Source of the DNA: Flavobacteriaceae bacterium UBA4166
GTDB taxonomy: Bacteria; Bacteroidota; Bacteroidia; Flavobacteriales; Flavobacteriaceae
Direction: 5' to 3'
Length of the DNA: 23,391 nt
NCBI GenBank assembly: GCA_002379985.1
Contig: DFVG01000054.1
Span: 504 to 23,894, forward strand
Shown here: positions 15,252 to 22,590 of the stretch, piece by piece
Position numbering within the stretch: the first letter of the stretch is position 1
Layout of the letters: the number at the start of each line of letters is the position of its first letter
The notes under the pieces: generated by a model
The model's database searches: none
Told to the model about the DNA's origin: nothing
Seen by the model: only the letters and a program-made list of their open reading frames with translations
Position numbers and translations under genes: made by a program

Positions 15252-15934
15252 TGCGCATTGACATCATCACGGTATTGCCAGAGCTCTTGGTGAGTCCGTT
15301 TGAAGCCTCTATCCTCAAACGCGCCCAGGAAAAAGGTCTGGTATCTGTACACCTTCATAATCTACGTGACTACAGTAGCAACCGCTATAAGCAGGTGGAT
15401 GATTACCAATACGGCGGAGGCGCAGGCATGGTGATGATGATTGAACCCATTGACAAATGCATCAGTGAACTGAAAGCCGAACGAGACTACGATGAGATCA
15501 TTTATATGACACCCGATGGTACGACTTTGAATCAAGGGATCGCCAATGAACTCTCCGTTAAAGAAAATATTATTGTATTGTGTGGTCATTACAAAGGAGT
15601 AGATCAACGCGTGCGAGATCAGTTTGTAACACGAGAAATTTCTATAGGTGATTTTGTATTAAGTGGTGGCGAATTGGCTGCGGCTGTGCTCTGTGATAGT
15701 GTCATCAGATTACTACCCGGTGTATTGAATAACGAAACCAGTGCGTTGACCGACAGTTTTCAGGATAATTTACTTGCTCCCCCTATCTATACGCGCCCCG
15801 CGGAATACAAAGGTTGGAAAGTTCCGGAGATCTTGACCAGTGGAAATACACCCAAAATTGAAGCGTGGCGCGAGCAAAAAGCTTTAGAACGCACCCAAGA
15901 ACGGCGTCCGGATCTCTTGGAAGACTCTGAATAA
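15251..15934 (+). CDS. trmD: tRNA (guanine-N1)-methyltransferase TrmD
   Basis: TrmD methylates G37 of tRNAs reading CNN codons and so prevents +1 frameshifting. It is a SPOUT-family knotted enzyme. The protein starts M-R-I-D-I-I-T-V-L-P and shows Y-Q-Y-G-G-G-A-G-M (53-60), the knot motifs C-G-H-Y-K-G-V-D-Q-R (111-120) and I-G-D-F-V-L-S-G-G-E (132-141), then R-L-L-P-G-V-L and T-D-S-F with Asp168 as the probable catalytic base. P-A-E-Y-K-G-W-K-V-P lies near the C-terminus. 227 residues, normal length. Its start overlaps the TPR stop by one base. In many bacteria trmD sits directly before rplS; here they are separated by 219 bp that contain a folded element and a new promoter. Confidence 0.98.
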   Translation: MRIDIITVLPELLVSPFEASILKRAQEKGLVSVHLHNLRDYSSNRYKQVDDYQYGGGAGMVMMIEPIDKCISELKAERDYDEIIYMTPDGTTLNQGIANELSVKENIIVLCGHYKGVDQRVRDQFVTREISIGDFVLSGGELAAAVLCDSVIRLLPGVLNNETSALTDSFQDNLLAPPIYTRPAEYKGWKVPEILTSGNTPKIEAWREQKALERTQERRPDLLEDSE

Positions 15935-15943
15935 CAATGCAGG

Positions 15944-16033
15944 TTGCGTTAGGGATGGCAACGACATCCACCCGTTTACGGGTGATACAGTGAACAGCCC
16001 GGCGACGCAGCGAGAAGCGGCGTCGCAACGCCC
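15944..16033. repeat. Structured intergenic element (probable interspersed repeat)
   Basis: About 90 GC-rich bases stand out from AT-rich surroundings. GCGTT (15946-15950) pairs with AACGC (16027-16031) as a closing stem. Inside are GGATG/CATCC (15953-15957 with 15965-15969), CACCCG/CGGGTG around TTTA (15969-15984), and GCGACGC/GCGTCGC (16002-16008 with 16020-16026). No T-run follows, so it is not a simple terminator. I recall similar sequences (GCGTTAGGGATGG... to ...AACGCCC) between genes in many Bacteroidota genomes; this memory was not checked. Confidence 0.65.
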
Positions 16034-16054
16034 AAATAAAAATTCAAATACTGC

Positions 16055-16084
16055 TTGGTACTTCTTTAAAAAAACGTATTTTTG
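16055..16084 (+). promoter_or_regulatory. Promoter of rplS (-33 and -7 boxes)
   Basis: TTG at 16055-16057, 19 bases, then a perfect TATTTTTG at 16077-16084. This is one of the two complete Bacteroidota-type promoters in the window. It would give a leader of about 65 nt for rplS, so rplS need not depend on read-through from trmD. Confidence 0.7.
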
Positions 16085-16153
16085 CATCCGATTTGATCCA
16101 ACCTCTGGCGAGCATCGTGAACGTTGTTTCGATTAAACCATAACAAAACGACC

Positions 16154-16504
16154 ATGGAAGCGTTAGTAAAATTTGTACAAGACGAATTCATTACCAAAAA
16201 GGAGTTTCCGGAATTCCAAGCCGGAGACAACCTAACGGTGTATTACGAAATTAAAGAAGGGGCGAAAACCCGTACACAGTTCTTTAAAGGAACCGTGATC
16301 CAGATTAAAGGAACGGGAGCCAGCAAAACCTTTACCATCCGAAAAATGTCGGGAACGGTAGGTGTAGAGCGAATTTTCCCAATTAATTTGCCTGCTCTTC
16401 AAAAAATCGAAGTGAACAAAAGAGGTAGCGTACGTAGAAAACGTATCTACTATTTCCGCGGACTTACCGGTAAAAAAGCCCGTATTCGCGAGAAGAAACA
16501 ATAA
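16154..16504 (+). CDS. rplS: Large-subunit ribosomal protein bL19
   Basis: bL19 is a 50S protein at the 30S-50S interface. The product begins M-E-A-L-V-K-F-V-Q-D-E-F and shows G-D-N-L-T-V-Y-Y-E-I, F-K-G-T-V-I-Q, T-F-T-I-R-K, G-V-G-V-E-R-I-F-P, R-G-S-V-R-R-K-R-I-Y-Y and G-L-T-G-K-K-A-R-I. 116 residues, the normal size. The ATG at 16154 is the family start; the in-frame TTG at 16124 would add ten residues not found in L19. Own promoter upstream, strong terminator downstream. Confidence 0.98.
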   Translation: MEALVKFVQDEFITKKEFPEFQAGDNLTVYYEIKEGAKTRTQFFKGTVIQIKGTGASKTFTIRKMSGTVGVERIFPINLPALQKIEVNKRGSVRRKRIYYFRGLTGKKARIREKKQ

Positions 16505-16526
16505 GCACTTCCTTCATTATTGCACA

Positions 16527-16551
16527 AGCAGCCCACCGGGCTGCTTTTTTT
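16527..16551 (+). terminator. Intrinsic terminator of rplS
   Basis: AGCAGCCC (16527-16534) pairs with GGGCTGCT (16538-16545) around a 3-nt loop, followed by a T-run; 22 bases after the stop. Confidence 0.92.
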
Positions 16552-16566
16552 ATTCACAAATGTTAA

Positions 16567-16578
16567 TAACCTAGGTTA
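16567..16578. promoter_or_regulatory. 12-bp palindrome, operator-like
   Basis: TAACCTAGGTTA is a perfect palindrome and is flanked by a further GTTAA/TTAAC pair. It lies 32 bases upstream of the -33 box of the predicted RNA gene, a position suitable for an activator or repressor. No function is known. Confidence 0.3.
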
Positions 16579-16610
16579 ACAAGATGTTATTATTTAGGAG
16601 GTTAGAAATC

Positions 16611-16640
16611 TTGACATTTTAAATTTTTGGTCTACATTAG
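16611..16640 (+). promoter_or_regulatory. Promoter of the predicted non-coding RNA
   Basis: TTG at 16611-16613, 19 bases, then TACATTAG at 16633-16640, one base off TAnnTTTG. The spacing is the same as at the rplS promoter. Transcription would start near 16645. Confidence 0.6.
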
Positions 16641-16644
16641 CAAT

Positions 16645-16958
16645 ATCAAAACGGAATAAACCCCGTAGCGATAAACATAAAGTAACGTTCTTTATACCTT
16701 TTGTTAATTCGTTGGACATGCTAACTCGGTAAAAGGGGTTAGGATGGAGAGTTAAGAAAAGTGTGATTCGTACATCACTTCACGACATAGATTGGTTTCA
16801 CATCAATAGTTCGAAAAGAGTATGAATCTGTTGAAATAGATCACAACTGCAAGGGTTTAATAAACTTGCTCCGCGTTGTAAAAGACGAGTTGGTAACGAT
16901 GTATTTCACAAGAAGCCATAATACGTGTTTGACACTGTGTTATGGCTTTTCTTGTTTT
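16645..16958 (+). ncRNA. Predicted structured non-coding RNA, about 310 nt, class unknown
   Basis: The region has a promoter in front and an intrinsic terminator at its end, but no open frame. Visible helices: AACCCC/GGGGTT (16659-16664 with 16735-16740) enclosing ATAAAG/CTTTAT (16677-16682 with 16690-16695) and TACC..GTTA/TAAC..GGTA (16695-16731); AAGT-gt-GAT/ATCACTT (16759-16780); ATTGG/TCAAT (16791-16807); TGA-a-TCT/AGATCA (16823-16843); ACAAC/GTTGT (16843-16847 with 16875-16879) enclosing GCAAG/CTTGC (16849-16853 with 16865-16869); then the terminator stem. I looked for tmRNA (tRNA-like ends, tag frame) and RNase P RNA signatures and found neither. A 6S-like RNA or a lineage-specific RNA such as those catalogued for flavobacteria cannot be excluded. 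Pairings were found by eye without energy calculation. Confidence 0.6.
16913..16958 (+). terminator. Strong intrinsic terminator of the predicted RNA
   Basis: AAGCCATAA (16913-16921) pairs with TTATGGCTT (16940-16948). The stem continues through AC/GT to a GTGT/ACAC top with a TTG loop, and is followed by a T-rich tail. No protein gene precedes it within 400 bases, which is the main sign that a separate transcript ends here. Confidence 0.88.
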
Positions 16959-17006
16959 TATATGTTACCGAACTTAATCTCACTTTTTTTACCCCTAGCA
17001 AATCCG

Positions 17007-17014
17007 TATATTTG
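17007..17014 (+). promoter_or_regulatory. -7 box of the idh promoter
   Basis: TATATTTG is a perfect TAnnTTTG box 68 bases before the idh ATG. At the 19-base distance upstream there is a run of seven T (16984-16990) instead of TTG. Confidence 0.6.
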
Positions 17015-17018
17015 CAAG

Positions 17019-17060
17019 CCTTCAACCTGAATTTCCATAGCGATTGAAGGTTATTTTTTC
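17019..17060 (+). promoter_or_regulatory. Hairpin followed by T-run in the idh leader
   Basis: CCTTCAA (17019-17025) and TTGAAGG (17044-17050) are perfect complements with an 18-base loop, followed at once by TTATTTTTTC. It lies within the leader, 23 bases before the idh ATG, so it could act as a weak attenuator or only as an mRNA 5' structure. Weak stem; low confidence. Confidence 0.35.
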
Positions 17061-17082
17061 CAAACCAAATATCGAATCAAAC

Positions 17083-19311
17083 ATGAGCCAAACTGCGAAG
17101 ATCATTTATACCAAAACAGACGAAGCCCCATTTTTAGCCACCCACTCCTTACTTCCCATCATTGAAGCCTATACGGGTCCCTCGGGCGTCGCCATCGAAA
17201 CGCGAGACATCTCATTAGCAGCTCGAATCTTGGCTGTTTTCCCGGAATATCTTACGGAAGAACAACGTGTAAATGATGCCTTAGCAGAGCTAGGAGCCCT
17301 AGCCAAAACACCGGAAGCGAACATTATCAAGCTACCCAACATCAGTGCTTCGATTCCACAGCTAACCGCGGCCATTGCAGAGCTTCAAGCGCAGGGATAC
17401 AAACTCCCTGATTACCCCGACGATCCACAGTCGGATGAAGAAAAAAAGATCAAGGCCACCTACGACAAAGTAAAGGGAAGCGCGGTAAATCCAGTGCTTC
17501 GTGAAGGAAATAGCGATCGGCGTGCGCCAAAAGCAGTAAAAAACTTCGCCAAAAAGAATCCGCATCGCATGGGCGCCTGGAGTTCTGACTCTAAATCACA
17601 CGTCGCTACCATGAACGCCGGAGATTTTCGACATAATGAGCAATCGGTGACCCTTCAGAAAAGAGGAAACGTAGCTATTGTTCATAAAGATGCCAACGGA
17701 AACGAAACGACATTAAAAAGTGATATCGCCGTATTGGAAGGCGAAGTGATCGATGCAACCTTAATGGAGAAGAAAGCACTGCTCAACTTCTTAGAAGCAC
17801 AGGTAAAAGATGCTAACGACAAAGACATTCTGTTCTCCCTTCACATGAAAGCTACCATGATGAAGGTAAGCGATCCAATCATTTTCGGGCATGCAGTGCG
17901 CGTATATTTCAAAGAATTGTTTGACAAATATGGCAGTACATTCGAGGAACTTGGTGTTGATGTAAATAATGGCTTCGGAAACCTATTGCATGAAATTGGT
18001 AATCTTCCGGAAGACAAGCGTAACGCCATTCTTTCAAACATTGAAACCATCATGGATAACAACCCTGATCTGGCCATGGTAAATAGCGACAAAGGAATTA
18101 CCAACTTACACGTACCTAGTGATGTGATCATTGATGCTTCGATGCCGGCAATGATCCGTACGAGCGGACAGATGTGGGATAAGAACGGAGACACCAAAGA
18201 CACCAAAGCGGTAATCCCGGATAGTAGTTACGCTGCTGTCTATCAAAAAACAATCGACTTTTGCAAAGAGCATGGGGCGTTTGACCCCACCACGATGGGT
18301 ACGGTACCGAACGTAGGATTGATGGCTCAGAAAGCGGAAGAATACGGATCACACGACAAGACCTTTGAAATGACTACTTCGGGAACCGTTTCCGTAGTAG
18401 ATCAAGATGGAACTACACTAATGGAGCATTCGGTAAGCGAGGGGGATATTTGGCGAATGTGTCAGGTGAAGGATGCGCCCATTCAAGATTGGGTAAAATT
18501 GGCTGTGAGTAGAGCGCGCGCCACCGGTTGGCCGGCTGTATTCTGGTTAGACGAAGACAGAGCGCATGATGCAGAATTGATCAAAAAAGTGAATCAATAC
18601 CTTCCGAATCACGATACCAACGGACTCGAAATCAAAATCCTTTCTCCGGAAAAAGCAACACAATACACGTTGGAACGTGTGAAGCGTGGTGAAAATACCA
18701 TTTCGGTAACAGGGAACGTGTTGCGCGACTACTTAACCGACCTCTTCCCTATTTTGGAATTAGGCACCAGTGCGAAAATGCTTTCAATTGTTCCGTTAAT
18801 GAATGGCGGTGGATTATTTGAAACCGGCGCTGGAGGATCCGCACCAAAACACGTACAGCAATTTGTAGAAGAAGGGCATCTGCGATGGGATTCCTTAGGT
18901 GAATTCTTAGCCCTTGCTGTTTCCTTAGAACATTTAGGAAATACCTATAACAATGATAATGCTTTACTCTTAGCTGAAACTTTGGACGATGCGACCGAGA
19001 AATTTTTAGAGAACAAAAAATCTCCGTCACGAAAGGTAAATGAGTTGGACAATCGAGGTAGTCACTTTTTCTTAGCTAAATACTGGGCAGAAGCCTTAGC
19101 GGCACAAGATAAAGACGCTTCTCTAAAAGAGCGATTTGCTCCCATTGCCCAAAAATTAGCTGCAAATGAAGAAACGATTCTACAAGAATTGATCGAGGCA
19201 CAAGGAAGTCCGGTAGACATTAAAGGTTACTATTACCCAAGTGTGTCGCGCGTGAATGCGGAAATGCGCGCTAGCAAGACATTCAATGACATTCTCGCTT
19301 CCATAGCATAA
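17083..19311 (+). CDS. icd: NADP-dependent isocitrate dehydrogenase, monomeric type
   Basis: This enzyme oxidatively decarboxylates isocitrate to 2-oxoglutarate with NADP in the TCA cycle. It belongs to the large monomeric IDH-II class (as in Azotobacter and Corynebacterium), not the 45-kDa dimeric class. It opens K-I-I-Y-T-K-T-D-E-A-P, then shows the substrate-site block E-G-N-S-D-R-R-A-P (141-149), H-R-M-G-A-W-S-S-D-S-K-S-H-V and D-A-S-M-P-A-M-I-R-T-S-G-Q-M-W. F-W-L-D-E-D-R-A-H-D and E-T-G-A-G-G-S-A-P-K-H-V lie further on. 742 residues, the normal class length. ATG at 17083 is chosen because the upstream in-frame TTG at 17044 lies in the leader hairpin. Own promoter and terminator. Confidence 0.97.
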   Translation: MSQTAKIIYTKTDEAPFLATHSLLPIIEAYTGPSGVAIETRDISLAARILAVFPEYLTEEQRVNDALAELGALAKTPEANIIKLPNISASIPQLTAAIAELQAQGYKLPDYPDDPQSDEEKKIKATYDKVKGSAVNPVLREGNSDRRAPKAVKNFAKKNPHRMGAWSSDSKSHVATMNAGDFRHNEQSVTLQKRGNVAIVHKDANGNETTLKSDIAVLEGEVIDATLMEKKALLNFLEAQVKDANDKDILFSLHMKATMMKVSDPIIFGHAVRVYFKELFDKYGSTFEELGVDVNNGFGNLLHEIGNLPEDKRNAILSNIETIMDNNPDLAMVNSDKGITNLHVPSDVIIDASMPAMIRTSGQMWDKNGDTKDTKAVIPDSSYAAVYQKTIDFCKEHGAFDPTTMGTVPNVGLMAQKAEEYGSHDKTFEMTTSGTVSVVDQDGTTLMEHSVSEGDIWRMCQVKDAPIQDWVKLAVSRARATGWPAVFWLDEDRAHDAELIKKVNQYLPNHDTNGLEIKILSPEKATQYTLERVKRGENTISVTGNVLRDYLTDLFPILELGTSAKMLSIVPLMNGGGLFETGAGGSAPKHVQQFVEEGHLRWDSLGEFLALAVSLEHLGNTYNNDNALLLAETLDDATEKFLENKKSPSRKVNELDNRGSHFFLAKYWAEALAAQDKDASLKERFAPIAQKLAANEETILQELIEAQGSPVDIKGYYYPSVSRVNAEMRASKTFNDILASIA

Positions 19312-19312
19312 T

Positions 19313-19343
19313 AAAAAAGCCTTCATCAATGAGGGCTTTTTTT
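19313..19343 (+). terminator. Intrinsic terminator of idh
   Basis: GCCTTCA (19319-19325) pairs with TGAGGGC (19330-19336), with one G-T pair and a TCAA loop, between an A-tract and a T-run. It starts directly after the idh stop and ends about 20 bases before the next gene. Confidence 0.9.
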
Positions 19344-19363
19344 AAATACTCTATTACAACTCA

Positions 19364-21736
19364 ATGGTGAGGCCCCTACTTATTTTTTTCATTATTCTCT
19401 TCGGAATTACAACTGCAAAGGCGCAGGATAAAGTCACTTTAAGCGGTACCGTAACTGAAGCTGCTACTGGAGAAACGCTGATTGGTGTAAATGTTTTGAT
19501 TCCGAGTTTACAAACAGGTGCCATCACAAATGAATATGGCTTTTATTCGATCACCATACCATCAGGCACCTATGAAGTTACCTATAGCAGCATAGGGTTT
19601 CAGGCAAAAGTAGAAACGGTAACATTAACCTCCACCAGGTCATTGAATATCACACTGGAAGAACAAACCGAAGTACTCGATGAAGTGATCATTCGTAACG
19701 ACGTAGAGGAACTCAATATACGTGCGCCGCAAATGAGCGTTAACGCACTCACATCAAAAACCATTAAAAGCATTCCGGTGGTTTTGGGTGAATCAGACGT
19801 GATCAAATCCATTGTATTGCTCCCGGGAGTTACCAACGCAGGTGAAGGCGCTTCGGGGTTTAACGTACGCGGCGGAGCGGCCGATCAGAACCTGATCTTA
19901 TTAGACGAAGCGACCATTTTCAATTCTTCCCACCTTTTTGGATTCTTTTCAGTATTCAATCCTGATGCGATCAAAGACATAAAATTGTACAAAGGTGGAA
20001 TTCCTGCACGATATGGTGGGCGTGTTTCTTCCGTACTGGAAATATTTCAGAAGGAAGGGAACAGCAAAGAATTTAAAGTGAACGGTGGCATTGGTGCCGT
20101 TGCGAGTCGGGTGTTAGCTGAAGGCCCACTAGTAAAAGATCGAGGTGCTTTTTTAATTGGCGGACGCGCCTCGTATGCGCATTTATTTCTTCCCCTATTC
20201 GATATCGATAACAAAGCGTACTTCTATGATTTGAACACCAAACTGAATTATCGCCTCAACGAAAACAACAATATCTTTTTATCGGGTTATTTCGGGAGAG
20301 ACCTCTTTGCCATCAACGATACCTTTACAAATCTCTATGGAAATGCCGTGGTCAACTTCCGATGGAATCATATTTTTTCTGAAAAACTATTTTCTAATCT
20401 TTCCTTGATCTACTCCGACTATTATTATGGTTTGGAATTAGATTTTGTTGGGTTTGAATGGAATTCGGGAATCCAAAACTTTAACCTCAAGTACGACCTC
20501 CAACATTATCTCAGCGATACCTTTCAATTAGATTACGGTTTAAATTCCATTTATTATGTGTTCAATCCTGGAAAAATTGAACCCAATGATGCCGAATCAG
20601 GGATCATCACCGAACAACTCACCAAGAAATACGCAAGCGAAAACGCTATTTATCTCGCCGCCGACCATGATCTAACGCCACAATTGAGCTTGCAATACGG
20701 CATCCGATTGTCACATTTTATTCGTTTGGGACAAGATGCTTTCAACGTCTATGCGAATGATCAACCCGTGATCTTCGACGACCAAACCTTGATCTATAAA
20801 GAAGCTACTCCCATCGATACCCTTTCAAATACTAGGGGTACTTCTCTTCAAACCTATACCAATCTCGAGCCTCGTATAGCTGCAGCATTTTCCTTTGATG
20901 ACGATCACGCCATTAAAGCGAGTTACACCAGATTGTCACAATATTTACATTTGTTGTCGAATACAAGTTCACCTACACCTTTGGATGTGTGGACTCCCAG
21001 TGGCCCATTTGTAAAACCACAATTATTGGATCAATATGCCTTGGGATTTTTTAAGAATATAAAAGAGGGAACGTACTCTCTGGAAACGGAAGTCTATTAC
21101 AAGGATGTTAAGAACAGGATCGACTATATAGATGGTGCCAATTTGATTGCCAATGATGCTATAGAACAAGTGATCTTGAATGGAGAAGCAAGAGCGTACG
21201 GCTGGGAAGTATTGCTTCGGAAGAACGAAGGAAAACTTACCGGTTGGTTGGCCTATACTTTATCTAAAAGTGAACAACGCACGCCGCCAAGAGATGAAAA
21301 TGAGCTGGGCATCAACTACGGAAACTGGTACAACACCCCTTACGACAAGCCGCACGATATTGCAGTCTACGCGCAGTATGAATGGAATGACAAATGGACT
21401 TTCAACGCAAATTTTGTCTATCAAACAGGACGACCAACCAATTATCCCATCGGTCAATTTGAATTTCAGGATATTGTGGTTCCGTATTTCGGACCCAGAA
21501 ATCAGGAACGTCTACCGGATTATCACAGGATCGATCTTTCGGCAGTACTCACCCCACGAAAAAACCGCGATCGAAATTGGCAAAGTGAGTGGGTGTTCAG
21601 TATTTATAACGCCTATAATCGTCGCAATGCTGCTTCTATTAATTTCCGAAGAAATGAAGATACGGGTAACAATGAAGCCGTACGAACCGCTATCTTTGGA
21701 ATCGTCCCTTCTGTAACCTATAATTTTAAGTTTTAA
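19364..21736 (+). CDS. TonB-dependent outer-membrane receptor
   Basis: This is a 22-strand type outer-membrane transporter that takes up a ligand using TonB energy. A signal peptide (1-20, ending A-K-A before Q-D-K) is followed by a carboxypeptidase-regulatory-like beta-sandwich (about 24-100, with A-T-G-E-T-L-I-G-V-N-V and N-E-Y-G-F-Y-S-I), as is common in Bacteroidota. A plug domain (about 120-230) holds G-F-N-V-R-G-G-A-A-D-Q-N and Y-K-G-G-I-P-A-R-Y-G-G-R. The barrel follows and ends in the aromatic Y-N-F-K-F. 790 residues, complete. It lacks the length and flanking lipoprotein of SusC/RagA systems. The next gene, a DUF4249 lipoprotein, starts two bases after the stop, so the two are one transcriptional unit and probably one uptake system. 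The ligand is unknown. Confidence 0.95.
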   Translation: MVRPLLIFFIILFGITTAKAQDKVTLSGTVTEAATGETLIGVNVLIPSLQTGAITNEYGFYSITIPSGTYEVTYSSIGFQAKVETVTLTSTRSLNITLEEQTEVLDEVIIRNDVEELNIRAPQMSVNALTSKTIKSIPVVLGESDVIKSIVLLPGVTNAGEGASGFNVRGGAADQNLILLDEATIFNSSHLFGFFSVFNPDAIKDIKLYKGGIPARYGGRVSSVLEIFQKEGNSKEFKVNGGIGAVASRVLAEGPLVKDRGAFLIGGRASYAHLFLPLFDIDNKAYFYDLNTKLNYRLNENNNIFLSGYFGRDLFAINDTFTNLYGNAVVNFRWNHIFSEKLFSNLSLIYSDYYYGLELDFVGFEWNSGIQNFNLKYDLQHYLSDTFQLDYGLNSIYYVFNPGKIEPNDAESGIITEQLTKKYASENAIYLAADHDLTPQLSLQYGIRLSHFIRLGQDAFNVYANDQPVIFDDQTLIYKEATPIDTLSNTRGTSLQTYTNLEPRIAAAFSFDDDHAIKASYTRLSQYLHLLSNTSSPTPLDVWTPSGPFVKPQLLDQYALGFFKNIKEGTYSLETEVYYKDVKNRIDYIDGANLIANDAIEQVILNGEARAYGWEVLLRKNEGKLTGWLAYTLSKSEQRTPPRDENELGINYGNWYNTPYDKPHDIAVYAQYEWNDKWTFNANFVYQTGRPTNYPIGQFEFQDIVVPYFGPRNQERLPDYHRIDLSAVLTPRKNRDRNWQSEWVFSIYNAYNRRNAASINFRRNEDTGNNEAVRTAIFGIVPSVTYNFKF

Positions 21737-21738
21737 TT

Positions 21739-22590
21739 ATGCGTCTGCTCCGAACTTCTCTCGTATTAATTGCAAGCCTTCTTGGCTTTTTAGGGTGTGA
21801 AGATGTGGTTGATATTGAAACGCCTTCAGATCGTCCAAGATTTATCTTCGATGCCTTGATCCGAGTAGACACCTCGCAAACTATGACACCGGTGCGTATC
21901 GAAGTTACTGAAACCAATAACTTTTTTGAGACGATCCCGCCGGCTAGTGTTGCAGAAATGATGCTTCAAAATGAAATGACCGGAGAACAGGTATTTCTTA
22001 CAGAGGTTCCGGAAAACTCCGGCATTTATATCGATACAATTCCCACCGAGTTTCTGCTTCGGGACAGGCTGAGTCTTCAGATTACCACCGCGAACGAATC
22101 GTATGTCGCTTCGGCCTCTTTTCAACCTTCTGTGCCTATTGATTCGCTGGCGGTTGGAGATGGAGTGTTGATTGAAGACGAAACAGAATTAATAGTGTCT
22201 TTTACGGATAATGGCAGCCGAGATGATTATTACCTTTTCGATTTTGATTTTAGCAGTTATTTGGTAACCGAAGATGAATTCTACCAAGGGCAACCTTTCA
22301 CATTTTCTTATTTTTACAATGAAGAATTGGCCATTGGACGAAAATTAGAGATTAGCTTAATGGGCGTCGATAAACCTTTCTATGATTATATGGCCTTATT
22401 GATCGAACAAAGTGAGCCTCCTTTTGGCCCTTTTGAAACGCCTTCGGTCACGGTTCGGGGCAATTTCATTACCGTTCCTGATGGGACTTCAGTTGAAAAC
22501 GCAAACCCCATTGAAAATCCGGATGCCTATGCCTTAGGGTATTTTGCAATCGTTCAAGAATACAAGCGTTCCATTTTTATTACGGAGTAG
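21739..22590 (+). CDS. DUF4249 family lipoprotein, partner of the TonB-dependent receptor
   Basis: This is a predicted outer-membrane lipoprotein. The signal sequence ends in a lipobox L-G-C with Cys20, followed by the acidic stretch E-D-V-V-D, reminiscent of the acidic surface-export signals described for Bacteroidota lipoproteins (inference). The body begins I-E-T-P-S-D-R-P-R-F-I-F-D-A-L-I and reads as beta-rich, typical of DUF4249 proteins, which regularly sit just after a TonB-dependent receptor as here. 283 residues, complete. A role as ligand-binding lid or plug partner is plausible by analogy with SusD, but has no direct support here. Its last 11 bases overlap the end of the convergent glycerate kinase gene. 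Confidence 0.85.
   Translation: MRLLRTSLVLIASLLGFLGCEDVVDIETPSDRPRFIFDALIRVDTSQTMTPVRIEVTETNNFFETIPPASVAEMMLQNEMTGEQVFLTEVPENSGIYIDTIPTEFLLRDRLSLQITTANESYVASASFQPSVPIDSLAVGDGVLIEDETELIVSFTDNGSRDDYYLFDFDFSSYLVTEDEFYQGQPFTFSYFYNEELAIGRKLEISLMGVDKPFYDYMALLIEQSEPPFGPFETPSVTVRGNFITVPDGTSVENANPIENPDAYALGYFAIVQEYKRSIFITE

Larger units (their letters stand above)
16505..17082. other. Long gene-free stretch between rplS and idh
   Basis: No protein-coding frame is supported in these 578 bases. In order they hold the rplS terminator (16527-16551), a 12-bp palindrome (16567-16578), a complete promoter (16611-16640), a multi-hairpin region ending in a strong terminator (about 16645-16958), and the idh promoter with a short leader hairpin (17007-17060). 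Confidence 0.8.

Noticed and set aside
16124..16153. TTG start for rplS
   Set aside because: It adds ten residues absent from L19; the ATG at 16154 gives the family N-terminus.
16645..16958. tmRNA or RNase P RNA in the rplS-idh gap
   Set aside because: There is no tRNA-like acceptor/T-arm pair with a CCA end, no plausible tag reading frame, and none of the conserved RNase P core sequence I can recognise. 6S RNA was left open, not accepted.
17044..17082. TTG start for idh
   Set aside because: It lies in the 3' arm of the leader hairpin, and the added residues do not belong to the family. ATG at 17083 is the expected start.
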